DNA of 64,000 nucleotides from NCBI RefSeq assembly GCF_004138125.1, contig NZ_RXHS01000001.1, forward strand, positions 372,001 through 436,000, read 5' to 3'. The notes under the pieces are model-generated. The model had not been told where the DNA came from. It saw nothing but the letters and a program-made list of their open reading frames with translations, and ran no database searches. This stretch comes from Seramator thermalis. Lineage in GTDB: Bacteria; Bacteroidota; Bacteroidia; Bacteroidales; Dysgonomonadaceae. The translations under genes and the position numbers were made by a program. Numbering within the stretch: the first letter of the stretch is position 1; every line of letters starts with the position of its first letter. Of the stretch, positions 1 through 7,424 are shown in pieces.

Positions 1-1
1 G

Positions 2-295
2 TGTGCTTTTCTGTCCCGAAAATTCGATATCGCACGGTCCCATTATGCCAAAATCATCGAATCGAAGCCCAATGCTCAGGACTATATGAATGCCGGACAC
101 GTAGAACTTTGTACGGATAATATCAAAACGGCCATAGAACTTTATGAACAGTCGCTCAAACTGTCAGATAGCTTTGATGTATTCATATCGATGTTGCACG
201 AAGATAAGGATGAACTTCGCGAAGCAGGCGTCAATATCGAATTATTGCCGATTATCGTGGATAAAATCAAGTACGATCAGGAAGAAAATCAATGA
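2..295 (+). CDS. C-terminal part of a tetratricopeptide-repeat-type protein (5' end outside window)
   Basis: The frame is open from the window edge to a TGA at 293-295, giving about 97 residues. The visible part is mostly helical, with a TPR-like unit (a segment reading YAKIIESKPNAQDYMNAGHV followed by an IELYEQSLKLS helix), where a small residue, a tyrosine and a final leucine or alanine recur as in TPR repeats. TPR proteins act as protein-interaction scaffolds; nothing here shows the partner or the cell location. The gene converges on nadD, whose stop lies 25 bp further on. Calling it a TPR protein is an inference from two partial repeats; the rest of the gene is needed for a firm name. Confidence 0.55.
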   Translation, partial: CAFLSRKFDIARSHYAKIIESKPNAQDYMNAGHVELCTDNIKTAIELYEQSLKLSDSFDVFISMLHEDKDELREAGVNIELLPIIVDKIKYDQEENQ

Positions 296-319
296 TCATC
301 TGTTGAACACGAAATTGAG

Positions 320-913
320 TTATGATTTGTAAAGGTTTTTCTTCACGATAAAATCATACACTTGCGAAGGAACAAAAGCCCGCATGTTTTTACCTGCTTT
401 TATACCATCTCTGACGAAAGTGGATGAGATTTCGATAATCGGAGCGGCAGCGCAATATACATTCGATGAAAATTCCGAAGGAATTGTGACAGGTGCCCCT
501 GTTCTGGGATAAATAAGGATTTGATATTCGCGGCGAAGGCGCTCATAATCTTTCCACTGATCGAAGATTATCCAATTGTCGCTGCCAATAATTAATGTAA
601 ATTCGGTATCGGGATTTTCGCCCGAAAGTTTTTCGAGCGTGTCAATAGTATAGGACGGTCGCTGCATGCGGAATTCGACATCCGAAACCTGCAAATTGTC
701 GAAATCGTGCAAAGCAATTTGAACCATTTCGAGGCGGATATCGTCGTCCAACAAATCATCGGCCTCTTTCAACGGATTGTGAGGCGTTACCACAAACCAC
801 ACTTCGTCCAGATAAGTAAATTCGCGCATATAGTTGGCCAAAACCAAATGACCTACATGGATGGGATTGAAAGTTCCCGAGAATATTCCGATTTGTTTTT
901 TATTCATTTCCAT
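320..913 (-). CDS. nadD: Nicotinate-nucleotide adenylyltransferase
   Basis: Transfers AMP from ATP to nicotinate mononucleotide, the penultimate step of NAD synthesis, in the cytosol. The 197 residues carry the nucleotidyltransferase signature GIFSGTFNPIHVGHL near residue 9 (HxGH nucleotide-binding motif), a central IIGSDNW segment and the C-terminal ISSTFVR motif that binds the ATP phosphates. Length is normal for bacterial NadD. Two ATGs two codons apart (913 and 907) are both possible starts; the upstream one is used here. It stands alone on the minus strand, tail to tail with the TPR gene, and the next minus-strand gene upstream (glsB-like) starts more than 300 bp away. Confidence 0.95.
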   Translation of the reverse strand: MEMNKKQIGIFSGTFNPIHVGHLVLANYMREFTYLDEVWFVVTPHNPLKEADDLLDDDIRLEMVQIALHDFDNLQVSDVEFRMQRPSYTIDTLEKLSGENPDTEFTLIIGSDNWIIFDQWKDYERLRREYQILIYPRTGAPVTIPSEFSSNVYCAAAPIIEISSTFVRDGIKAGKNMRAFVPSQVYDFIVKKNLYKS

Positions 914-993
914 CCAATTTCGGATAGAGCATAAAGATCATAACAGCTATTCACCGAAATTTTCGACCTTTTAGCATTCGGGCATATCGCGAA

Positions 994-1239
994 TCATACT
1001 TTTTTAAATAGCGATATAAGCCACAGCAACAAAATTGCTCCTACCAAAGACGTAACGAGACTTCCGATAATGCTACCGTCGGGGCCAATGCCCAACAGTC
1101 CGAAAACCCATCCACCAATGACTCCGCCAACAATACCTACCACAAGGTTGATGAGCAGTCCGAAGCCTCCGCCTCTCATTATTTTACCGGCCAGCCATCC
1201 AGCAACTGCACCGATGATAATAAACAATAACCAATTCAT
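994..1239 (-). CDS. GlsB/YeaQ/YmgE-family small membrane protein
   Basis: An 81-residue, very hydrophobic protein beginning MNWLLFIIIGAVAGWLAGKI, with three predicted membrane helices rich in glycine (GVIGGWVFGLLGIGPDG between them) and a short basic tail SLFKKV. This matches the transglycosylase-associated or GlsB stress-protein family, about 80-90 residues in most bacteria, whose members sit in the cytoplasmic membrane and are often induced by general stress; the molecular role is unknown. The frame is open further upstream to 1290, but those 17 extra residues are polar and unlike the family, so the ATG at 1237-1239 is chosen. It is monocistronic. Confidence 0.85.
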   Translation of the reverse strand: MNWLLFIIIGAVAGWLAGKIMRGGGFGLLINLVVGIVGGVIGGWVFGLLGIGPDGSIIGSLVTSLVGAILLLWLISLFKKV

Positions 1240-1354
1240 AATTTTCTGATTTAAAAGTTGTCTGTCGGGTTGCAATTTGCAATCGATCATATAATAATAT
1301 TGTTATAAACATCTCAAAATTGGAAATTGTTTACAACAAAGAAACAATTCATCA

Positions 1355-2497
1355 TCAACACATCCGGTTTTTATAATCTTCGTAACCAAATTGCCGATAA
1401 AGCACAAATTCGTTGTCTTTTGTCCACAGACCGATAGAAGGATGCGAAACCCCATTGAACATGGTGGTTTTGACAATGGTATAATGAATCATATCCTCAA
1501 AAACAATTCGATCGCCCACCTTCAGAGGCTCGTCGAACGACCAGTCGCCCATGAAATCGCCACTCAAGCAACTGTTTCCTCCCATGCGGTAAGTAGGCTT
1601 CCCCGCAACAGCCTCCTGATAAGCACCCCGAATAACAGGTTTGTAGGGCATTTCGAGACAATCGGGCATGTGGCATGCAAACGAAACATTGAGCATTGCG
1701 GTTTTCACACCGTGATTTTCGACGATGTCCGTAACGGTGGATACCAAAGGACCTGTTTGCCAGGCAAACGCGCTTCCGGGTTCCAGGATAATCTCAAGAT
1801 GCGGATAACGCGATTTCAGATCTTTCAATAGTCCGATCAGATGCTCGATATTATAATCTTTGTGCGTCATCAAATGTCCACCACCCAAATTAAGCCATTC
1901 GATTTGTGGGAACAGATGACCGAACTTGCTTTCCACCACTTTCAGGGTTTCTTCCAACGCATAAGAATTATTCTCGCACAGGTTATGAATATGCAAACCT
2001 GTAATGCCTTCGGGCAGCTTGTCACTAAGTTTATCGGCCGTAACTCCGAGACGTGAACCGGGCGCACTCGGATTGTACAAATCGGTTTCAACAACCGAAA
2101 ATTCCGGATTGATGCGCAATCCGCATTTAACGGGTTTTCCCGAAGACTTGACTTGCGGATAAAACCGTTCAAACTGACTAAGCGAATTGAAGGTGATATA
2201 ACTGCTATAATTTAATAAAACTGGAAACTCATCATCGGTATAAGATGGTGCATATGTGTGAGCCTGACTTCCCATTTCTTCGAAAGCAAGTTGAGCTTCT
2301 GCTACTGAACTTGCAGTGGATTGGCCGATATATTCACGTATAATAGGAAACGATTTCCATAAAGCGAAAGCTTTGAAAGCCAAAATAATATTGACGCCTG
2401 TCCGATCTTTTACCGAGCGGATAAGTTGTAGATTTCGTCGCAATAGCTCTTCTTCCATTACATAACATGGAGAAGGAATTTTAGAAAGATTTATCAT
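1355..2497 (-). CDS. nspC: Carboxynorspermidine decarboxylase
   Basis: PLP-dependent decarboxylase of the alanine-racemase fold. It removes the carboxyl group from carboxynorspermidine or carboxyspermidine, the last step of the bacterial alternative (nor)spermidine route. The 380 residues begin INLSKIPSPCYVMEEELL. The probable PLP lysine is in ILAFKAFA (about K42), and later come a glycine-rich LNLGGGH loop, ILEPGSAF and the cysteine-bearing CHMPDC segment typical of NspC. The ATG at 2495-2497 is preferred because the 28 upstream in-frame residues are basic and not family-like. The partner synthase is encoded 53 kb away at 55596. A TACCTTTG -7 element lies just upstream. Confidence 0.92.
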   Translation of the reverse strand: MINLSKIPSPCYVMEEELLRRNLQLIRSVKDRTGVNIILAFKAFALWKSFPIIREYIGQSTASSVAEAQLAFEEMGSQAHTYAPSYTDDEFPVLLNYSSYITFNSLSQFERFYPQVKSSGKPVKCGLRINPEFSVVETDLYNPSAPGSRLGVTADKLSDKLPEGITGLHIHNLCENNSYALEETLKVVESKFGHLFPQIEWLNLGGGHLMTHKDYNIEHLIGLLKDLKSRYPHLEIILEPGSAFAWQTGPLVSTVTDIVENHGVKTAMLNVSFACHMPDCLEMPYKPVIRGAYQEAVAGKPTYRMGGNSCLSGDFMGDWSFDEPLKVGDRIVFEDMIHYTIVKTTMFNGVSHPSIGLWTKDNEFVLYRQFGYEDYKNRMC

Positions 2498-2520
2498 TTT
2501 CGGAGAATTTGTTTTGCCGA

Positions 2521-2528
2521 CAAAGGTA
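2521..2528 (-). promoter_or_regulatory. Bacteroidota-type -7 element upstream of nspC
   Basis: Read on the minus strand this is TACCTTTG, a full match to TAnnTTTG, 23 bp upstream of the chosen nspC ATG. That distance would leave a very short leader. No clear TTTG or TTG is seen at 19-21 nt further upstream, so only the -7 half is supported. Confidence 0.45.
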
Positions 2529-2644
2529 AGCAATTTTCGAAGTTTCGTTGGAATATATTTTTTCGAGAAAACTGTTATCACACAAAAAACGTCGAAAGCT
2601 AACTTCCGACGATTGATGAGTGCGTATAAAAAAAATTCTCCATG

Positions 2645-4129
2645 TTATTTCGAAAAAGTGGCATTCTTCATGCTGCCGGTTTCAAGCAAAGCTTTATGAA
2701 AAGCAAAGCATGAATCCAAACTTTGAGGAATATGCCCTTTAACACCTAAATTGAGATATTCGTGCAGAAGCGGACGGTAATCGGGATGAGCACATTTTTC
2801 GATGATTTCGACGGCACGCGAACGAGGATCTTTGCCACGCAAATCGGCCACACCATACTCCGTTACGATAATTTTCACCGAATGTTCGCTATGATCTTCG
2901 TGAGTAGCCTTAGGAACGATACAACTGATATTGCCATCTTTGGCAACAGACGGGGTAAGGAAAATCGAAAGATAAGCGTTGCGAGTGAAGTCTCCCGAAC
3001 CGCCGATGCCGTTCATCATTCGCGTTCCGTTTACGTGAGTCGAATTCACGTTTCCGAAAATATCCACTTCGATAGCCGTGTTGAGTGCCAAGACGCCCAT
3101 ACGGCGAATTACACCCGGATTGTTCGAAATTTCGGAAGGACGTAGCACTAATTTCTTTTTGAAATAATCCAAATCGTTATAAAACTGATGGAGCACATCA
3201 TTGCTGACCGTGAGTGAACATCCGCTTGCAAACGAAATATTGCCTTCCTCCATCATTTCGATCACGGCATCCTGAATGACTTCGGTGTAAACTTCGAAAC
3301 GAGGTATGCCATCGTTGTTGCCCATAGCCGAGAGCACAGCATTGGCGATATTTCCGACACCCGACTGTACGGGTAAGAAAGTGCGAGGTATGCGGCCGGC
3401 TTTAATTTCTTCGACGAAAAAGTCAGCCACATTCTCTCCTATCTTTGCCGTAATTTCATCTACGGGTGCAAATGGACTCCCATCGCCGTCTTTCTCTGTT
3501 TCCACAACATAAATTTTGTTCGGATTCACCTTCACGTATTCCAATCCGATGCGGTTTTGTACTTCATAGATGGGTATCTCGCGACGTTTTGGCGGATCCA
3601 TCAATTCATACATATCATGTAGTCCACGCAATTTCTGAGGAACACTTTTATTCAATTCCACAATCACGATCTTTGCCATGCGGCAAATGGTCGGCAGAAT
3701 ACCTACACCTGTAGTAGGAACAATCTGACCGTTTTCGGTAACTTCGCATGCTTCAACCACGGCCACATCCACATTGCCCAAAAATCCGTAACGAATTTCC
3801 TGCGCAAGTTGCGAAAGATGGAGGTCGTAATAAGCCACTTCGCCGCTGTTGATGGCGTTCCGCAAATCCTTATTGGTTTGATAAGGCGTACGAAACTTAA
3901 TGGCTTTGGCACGCGAAAGAGCTCCATCGATAGCGTCTCCCGTGGAGGCACCGGTGAAAACACCAATTTTGAAAGGATTGCCTTTAGCGTGTTCTTCTTC
4001 CGCGCGTTTGGCGATTTCCACCGGAACAACTTTGGGACATCCGGCATGCGTAAATCCGCTGAACCCAACATTATCGTTGTTTTTGACAAGGGCTGCAGCT
4101 TCTTGAGCGCTCACATAATTTAAAGACAT
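2645..4129 (-). CDS. Acetyl-CoA hydrolase/transferase family protein (probable succinyl-CoA:acetate CoA-transferase)
   Basis: Moves CoA between acyl groups, probably acetate and succinate, in the fermentation of Bacteroidales. The 494 residues begin MSLNYVSAQEAAALVKNNDN and include GFSGFTHAGCPKVVP, a two-domain class I CoA-transferase layout, the TEVIQDAVIEMMEEG segment that carries the catalytic glutamate in AarC-type enzymes, a FASGCSLTVS loop and a C-terminal EYGVADLRGKDPRSRA motif. The frame stays open to 4327, but those 66 residues are low-complexity and lie upstream of the family start, so ATG 4127-4129 is used. Substrate choice (hydrolysis versus transfer) cannot be settled from sequence alone. 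Confidence 0.9.
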   Translation of the reverse strand: MSLNYVSAQEAAALVKNNDNVGFSGFTHAGCPKVVPVEIAKRAEEEHAKGNPFKIGVFTGASTGDAIDGALSRAKAIKFRTPYQTNKDLRNAINSGEVAYYDLHLSQLAQEIRYGFLGNVDVAVVEACEVTENGQIVPTTGVGILPTICRMAKIVIVELNKSVPQKLRGLHDMYELMDPPKRREIPIYEVQNRIGLEYVKVNPNKIYVVETEKDGDGSPFAPVDEITAKIGENVADFFVEEIKAGRIPRTFLPVQSGVGNIANAVLSAMGNNDGIPRFEVYTEVIQDAVIEMMEEGNISFASGCSLTVSNDVLHQFYNDLDYFKKKLVLRPSEISNNPGVIRRMGVLALNTAIEVDIFGNVNSTHVNGTRMMNGIGGSGDFTRNAYLSIFLTPSVAKDGNISCIVPKATHEDHSEHSVKIIVTEYGVADLRGKDPRSRAVEIIEKCAHPDYRPLLHEYLNLGVKGHIPQSLDSCFAFHKALLETGSMKNATFSK

Positions 4130-4187
4130 AATACGAAAGTTTGTTATTTTTGTTGTCGTTGAAAAACTAATAAATTCGTCTGAGTGT

Positions 4188-4631
4188 TTAGTATTTTCGA
4201 GTAAAGATTTCGGAGTATATAAAGGCCTTCTTCCACTCATCGGTGTCTCCATCAACAAGTTCACGCAGCAAGGGATGAGCTCGTCCGGTCCGGCGTGAGA
4301 TTTCGTCCGGCGACTCTGCGTCTGCAATTGCGTACAAAGAATTTTCGATGGCCTTTTCTCCTTCGTTAATATGACTATTATTCACAAGATCGATGGAAGA
4401 TTGGAAAACGGGACGTTGGCTTGATTTTGGTCTTACCGATTCTTCGTTTTTCGCTTTTTGAACCGAACGTCGACGAAGAATATCCGGTGTTCGATCATTG
4501 ATGGGCGGATGATTTTGCGGAGAGGAGGAAACAACAGGACCGCCGTTATTTTCCTTTTTCGGTTTTTTGAAGAATGAAAATACGAGAATGAATAAGACGA
4601 GAATAAAATAAATAATATCTCCGGCGTCCAT
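4188..4631 (-). CDS. Conserved-type hypothetical protein with one N-terminal membrane anchor
   Basis: I do not recognise a family. The 147 residues start MDAGDIIYFILVLFILVFSFF, a single membrane segment with a short outside end, followed by a basic stop-transfer stretch KKPKK and a low-complexity proline/serine/asparagine linker (residues 30-90). The C-terminal part (about 95-147) looks folded, with helices ending WKKAFIYSEIFTRKY. The orientation implied is N-out/C-in with a cytosolic tail. The start at 4629-4631 is preferred over an upstream ATG at 4661 because it places the membrane segment at the N-terminus. The candidate small RNA lies upstream on the same strand. Confidence 0.6.
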   Translation of the reverse strand: MDAGDIIYFILVLFILVFSFFKKPKKENNGGPVVSSSPQNHPPINDRTPDILRRRSVQKAKNEESVRPKSSQRPVFQSSIDLVNNSHINEGEKAIENSLYAIADAESPDEISRRTGRAHPLLRELVDGDTDEWKKAFIYSEIFTRKY

Positions 4632-4700
4632 ATATTTATTTTGATTAATTTTGCAGTCCACAAAAGTAGTGAAAATTTACGAATTAAGGAAGTTGGTCAA

Positions 4701-4780
4701 TAAAAAATCGGGAGTAACTTCACAGTCTCTCCCGACAGATTAACCAAAACCTTAACTATGAAAAAATTTTATTATTTCTT
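4701..4780 (-). ncRNA. Candidate ~80-nt small RNA (or attenuated leader) with own promoter and terminator
   Basis: On the minus strand a complete Bacteroidota promoter (TTG at 4814-4816, 20-nt spacer, TACATTTG at 4786-4793) is followed about 45 nt after the predicted start by a hairpin with a perfect 7-bp stem (TCGGGAG 4735-4729, CTCCCGA 4714-4708) and then TTTTTT. The transcript would run from about 4780 to 4701. No open frame of note lies inside it. It could be a stand-alone sRNA or a 5' leader that terminates before the gene starting at 4631. On the plus strand the same stretch can encode a 16-residue peptide (4758-4808), which is the alternative reading. Confidence 0.5.
4708..4735 (-). 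terminator. Rho-independent terminator of the candidate small RNA
   Basis: Perfect 7-bp inverted repeat TCGGGAG/CTCCCGA with a 14-nt loop. On the minus strand it is followed directly by six T residues (plus-strand A 4702-4707). There is no minus-strand gene ending nearby, so the terminator serves a short transcript. Confidence 0.6.
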
Positions 4781-4785
4781 CACTG

Positions 4786-4816
4786 CAAATGTAAAACAAG
4801 ATCATTGAATCTGCAA
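4786..4816 (-). promoter_or_regulatory. Complete Bacteroidota promoter for the candidate small RNA
   Basis: Minus-strand TTG (4816-4814), spacer of exactly 20 nt, then TACATTTG (4793-4786). Both halves and the spacing match the phylum consensus, making it one of three complete promoters recognised in the window. Confidence 0.6.
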
Positions 4817-4877
4817 CTTTTCGAATAGAAAATCTTTTTCCTTTCGCAGCAAAATTTTAATATGGAATAATCACAAA

Positions 4878-6239
4878 ATGGATAAAAACAACAATCATAC
4901 AAATACCGAAAAAAAATTATTTATCGAAACTTATGGCTGTCAGATGAATGTGGCAGACTCTGAAGTAGTAGCCTCGGTCATGCAAATGGAAGGATATCGA
5001 CTTACCGAAAATCTGAAGGAAGCCGACGCCGTTTTTGTGAACACCTGCTCCATACGCGACAATGCCGAACAACGAGTGGTACAGCGCCTCGAATATCTGA
5101 ATGCAATCAAAAAACAGAAAAAAGGGAAAATGATTATCGGTGTGCTCGGTTGTATGGCCGAAAGAGCCAAAACAGATCTCATCGATACATACAAAGCCGA
5201 TATTGTCATCGGGCCCGACGCCTATCTCGATTTACCCAACCTTGTCGGGCTGGCCGAAAAGGGAGAAAAAGCCATCAATGTGGAGTTGTCGAAGACCGAA
5301 ACATATAAAGATGTCATTCCGTTAAAGATTGGAGGAGGCATCACCGGATTTGTTTCTATCATGCGCGGATGCGACAAGTTTTGCACCTACTGCATCGTCC
5401 CGTTCACCCGCGGCAGAGAACGAAGCCGCGAACCGGAAAGCATTCTGAACGAAATACGAGACATGCAGCAAAAGGGATTTAAGGAGGTTACGCTTTTGGG
5501 GCAAAACGTCAATTCATATCTTTACGATGACGGCAATCGAAAAATCGATTTTCCGTCGTTGCTCGAAATTGTGGCTCAAGCGTTCCCTACGATGCGCATC
5601 CGCTTCACAACCTCCCATCCCAAGGATATGACAGACAGAACGATTGAAGTGATAGCCCAATATCGCAATCTGTGTAACTTTATTCACCTGCCGGTGCAGT
5701 CGGGTAGTTCGCGCATGCTCAAACTGATGAATCGAAAATACGATCGCGAGTGGTATCTCGACCGCATTGCTGCTATTCGTCGCATCATTCCCGATTGCGG
5801 TTTGTCGACGGACATCATGTGCGGGTTCCACTCCGAAACAGAAGAAGATCACCGGGAAACGCTTTCGCTGATGCGTGAAGTACGCTTCGATTCGGCGTTC
5901 ATGTTTAAATACTCCGAACGACCGGGTACTTTTGCGGCCAAAAGGCTCGAGGACAATGTTCCCGAAGAAGTGAAAGTGCGCAGGCTGCAAGAAATTATCG
6001 ATTTGCAAAATCAACTTTCGCAACAAAGCAACCAAAATGATGTCGGCAAGACTTTTGAAGTGTTGGTAGAAGGATTTTCGAAACGTTCGCGCGAACAACT
6101 TTTTGGTCGTACCGATCAAAACAAGGTGGTTATTTTCGATAAACAGAATTATCGTGTAGGCGATTTGGTCACGGTTCGCATCACCGGACACACTTCTGCA
6201 ACTCTTTTTGGGGAAACTATTATCGACAAGGTCGAATAA
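4878..6239 (+). CDS. miaB: tRNA-2-methylthio-N6-dimethylallyladenosine synthase
   Basis: Radical SAM methylthiotransferase that adds the methylthio group to i6A37 in tRNAs reading U-initial codons. The 453 residues show the N-terminal MTTase domain with its three cluster cysteines (C21 in YGCQMN, C57 in NTCSIRDNAE, C92 in LGCMAE), the radical-SAM CxxxCxxC motif at C165/C169/C172 (GCDKFCTYC, followed by IVPFTRGRERSR) and a C-terminal TRAM domain (about 385-450). Length is typical. The NTCSIRDNAEQR motif separates MiaB from MtaB and RimO. It is transcribed alone, divergent from the gene at 4188-4631. Confidence 0.97.
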   Translation: MDKNNNHTNTEKKLFIETYGCQMNVADSEVVASVMQMEGYRLTENLKEADAVFVNTCSIRDNAEQRVVQRLEYLNAIKKQKKGKMIIGVLGCMAERAKTDLIDTYKADIVIGPDAYLDLPNLVGLAEKGEKAINVELSKTETYKDVIPLKIGGGITGFVSIMRGCDKFCTYCIVPFTRGRERSREPESILNEIRDMQQKGFKEVTLLGQNVNSYLYDDGNRKIDFPSLLEIVAQAFPTMRIRFTTSHPKDMTDRTIEVIAQYRNLCNFIHLPVQSGSSRMLKLMNRKYDREWYLDRIAAIRRIIPDCGLSTDIMCGFHSETEEDHRETLSLMREVRFDSAFMFKYSERPGTFAAKRLEDNVPEEVKVRRLQEIIDLQNQLSQQSNQNDVGKTFEVLVEGFSKRSREQLFGRTDQNKVVIFDKQNYRVGDLVTVRITGHTSATLFGETIIDKVE

Positions 6240-6350
6240 TTTTTAACAAATTCGAGAACAATTTTCCGACAAAAATCGTTGTAAATAATAAAGATGGTTT
6301 TATAAACCGTCGAAAAAGCAACAAACTAACTATTTAAAAAAATTAAAACT

Positions 6351-6593
6351 ATGAAATCAGAAGCTAAATTACTTTTAGGATTAGGTATCGGTGTAGCTCT
6401 GGGAGCTGCTATCGGCTACATCATGGGAAGCGATCGTAAAGAAGAATGGCTCGAACAGGCCAACGAATTCGCCGACAAAGTTCGCGCAAACGTTAAAACG
6501 GCCATATATCGCGGAAAAAGTGAAGTAAATGATTTGAAAGAAGATATCGACGATATAGCCGAAATTGCGAAAAAAGAACTTGCCAAGCAATAA
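6351..6593 (+). CDS. YtxH-like small membrane protein
   Basis: An 80-residue protein with one N-terminal glycine-rich membrane segment (LLLGLGIGVALGAAIGYIMG) followed by an amphipathic, charged helical tail (DRKEEWLEQANEFADKVRAN and on). This is the layout of YtxH-domain proteins, associated with general stress in Firmicutes and common in Bacteroidota before holin-X-like genes. First gene of a three-gene operon: 28 bp separate it from the next, which overlaps the third by 4 bp. The role is not known; the operon suggests an envelope function. Confidence 0.75.
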   Translation: MKSEAKLLLGLGIGVALGAAIGYIMGSDRKEEWLEQANEFADKVRANVKTAIYRGKSEVNDLKEDIDDIAEIAKKELAKQ

Positions 6594-6621
6594 ATTGTAT
6601 ATTCCTTTTATTAACTAAACG

Positions 6622-6993
6622 ATGGAAGATAAAACAGTTAGTACATTGTTTGAGGAATTGAAAGAAGATGTATCGAAGTATGCGAACGATACTATTCAGC
6701 TCGTCAAACTTCAGGCCTTCGAAAAAATCGGAATAGGCTCCGGCAAAACAGCTTATAGTGTCCTTCTCATCTTTTTTGTTTTGTTAGCTTTGTCGCTCAT
6801 ACTCATCACTGTAGGTTTCTATTTGGGTGAGTTGTTTCAAAGCAATTGGGTAGGTTTTGGTATCGTGTCGGGAGTGACTCTACTGCTGCTTCTCATATTA
6901 CTACTTTCGAAAAAATCGATAACTAAATCCATTACCAATAAGATAATTGAGTTTTTGATGGAAGACGAAAACAAGAAAAAAGAAGAGAAATGA
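6622..6993 (+). CDS. Phage holin family / holin-X-like membrane protein
   Basis: The 123 residues have an N-terminal amphipathic helix (TLFEELKEDVSKYANDTIQL), two membrane helices (about 45-70, VLLIFFVLLALSLILITVGF, and about 80-103) and a charged C-terminal tail rich in lysine and glutamate. This resembles the 'putative actinobacterial holin-X' or phage-holin family III that is found in many non-phage envelope operons. No lysis gene lies nearby, so a true phage holin is unlikely. The stop overlaps the next gene in ATGA, indicating translational coupling. Confidence 0.7.
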   Translation: MEDKTVSTLFEELKEDVSKYANDTIQLVKLQAFEKIGIGSGKTAYSVLLIFFVLLALSLILITVGFYLGELFQSNWVGFGIVSGVTLLLLLILLLSKKSITKSITNKIIEFLMEDENKKKEEK

Positions 6994-7385
6994 AAACATA
7001 TAAGCTTACTCCTCTCGAACAACTCCAAATGGAGCAAAAAAGGCTTCGTGAAGAACGTGCCATTGCCGAGCAGCGCATGGGTTTTCAATTCCAATACTTG
7101 GCTGATAACTGGGGAACTCTCCTCACAAAAGGTGTGGCCTCTTCCATCAAAAATAAGATTACGGAAACGGTAGATGGCATTTCTTCAGCAGGCAATGCTT
7201 CGCCGGCACCTTTCATCACCAAACCGTTATCGGTGTTTAACTGGAGAGGATTGATCAAATCCAACCTGCCATTTCTCGTAAGTTCAATTGTATGGAAAAC
7301 GGCAAAACCCGCATTAATTGCTTTCGCAGCAAAAAAGGTATCGTCCCTTATTTTCGGGCGACGAAGGAAATTACTTAAAAAGTGA
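6990..7385 (+). CDS. Hypothetical protein, third gene of the YtxH/holin-X operon
   Basis: The 131 residues are not assigned to a named family. The N-terminus (LTPLEQLQMEQKRLREERAIAEQRM) is a strong charged coiled-coil-like helix; the middle reads as helices with amphipathic character, and the C-terminal third (FLVSSIVWKTAKPALIAFAA) is a hydrophobic segment followed by the basic end FGRRRKLLKK. A C-terminal membrane association is likely. Its start overlaps the upstream stop by 4 bp. A terminator for the operon lies inside the 3' end of the opposing relA gene. Confidence 0.65.
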   Translation: MKTYKLTPLEQLQMEQKRLREERAIAEQRMGFQFQYLADNWGTLLTKGVASSIKNKITETVDGISSAGNASPAPFITKPLSVFNWRGLIKSNLPFLVSSIVWKTAKPALIAFAAKKVSSLIFGRRRKLLKK

Positions 7386-7424
7386 GAAAAATTTTGGACG
7401 GCGCTTCATCACTAAAAGCGTCAG

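Noticed and set aside
5514-6191. 225-residue minus-strand frame opposite miaB
   Set aside because: It lies wholly antisense to a clear miaB and has no recognisable motif.
6622-6993. Phage holin in a lysis cassette
   Set aside because: No endolysin, spanin or phage structural genes are near; the neighbours are YtxH-like and an unknown envelope protein.
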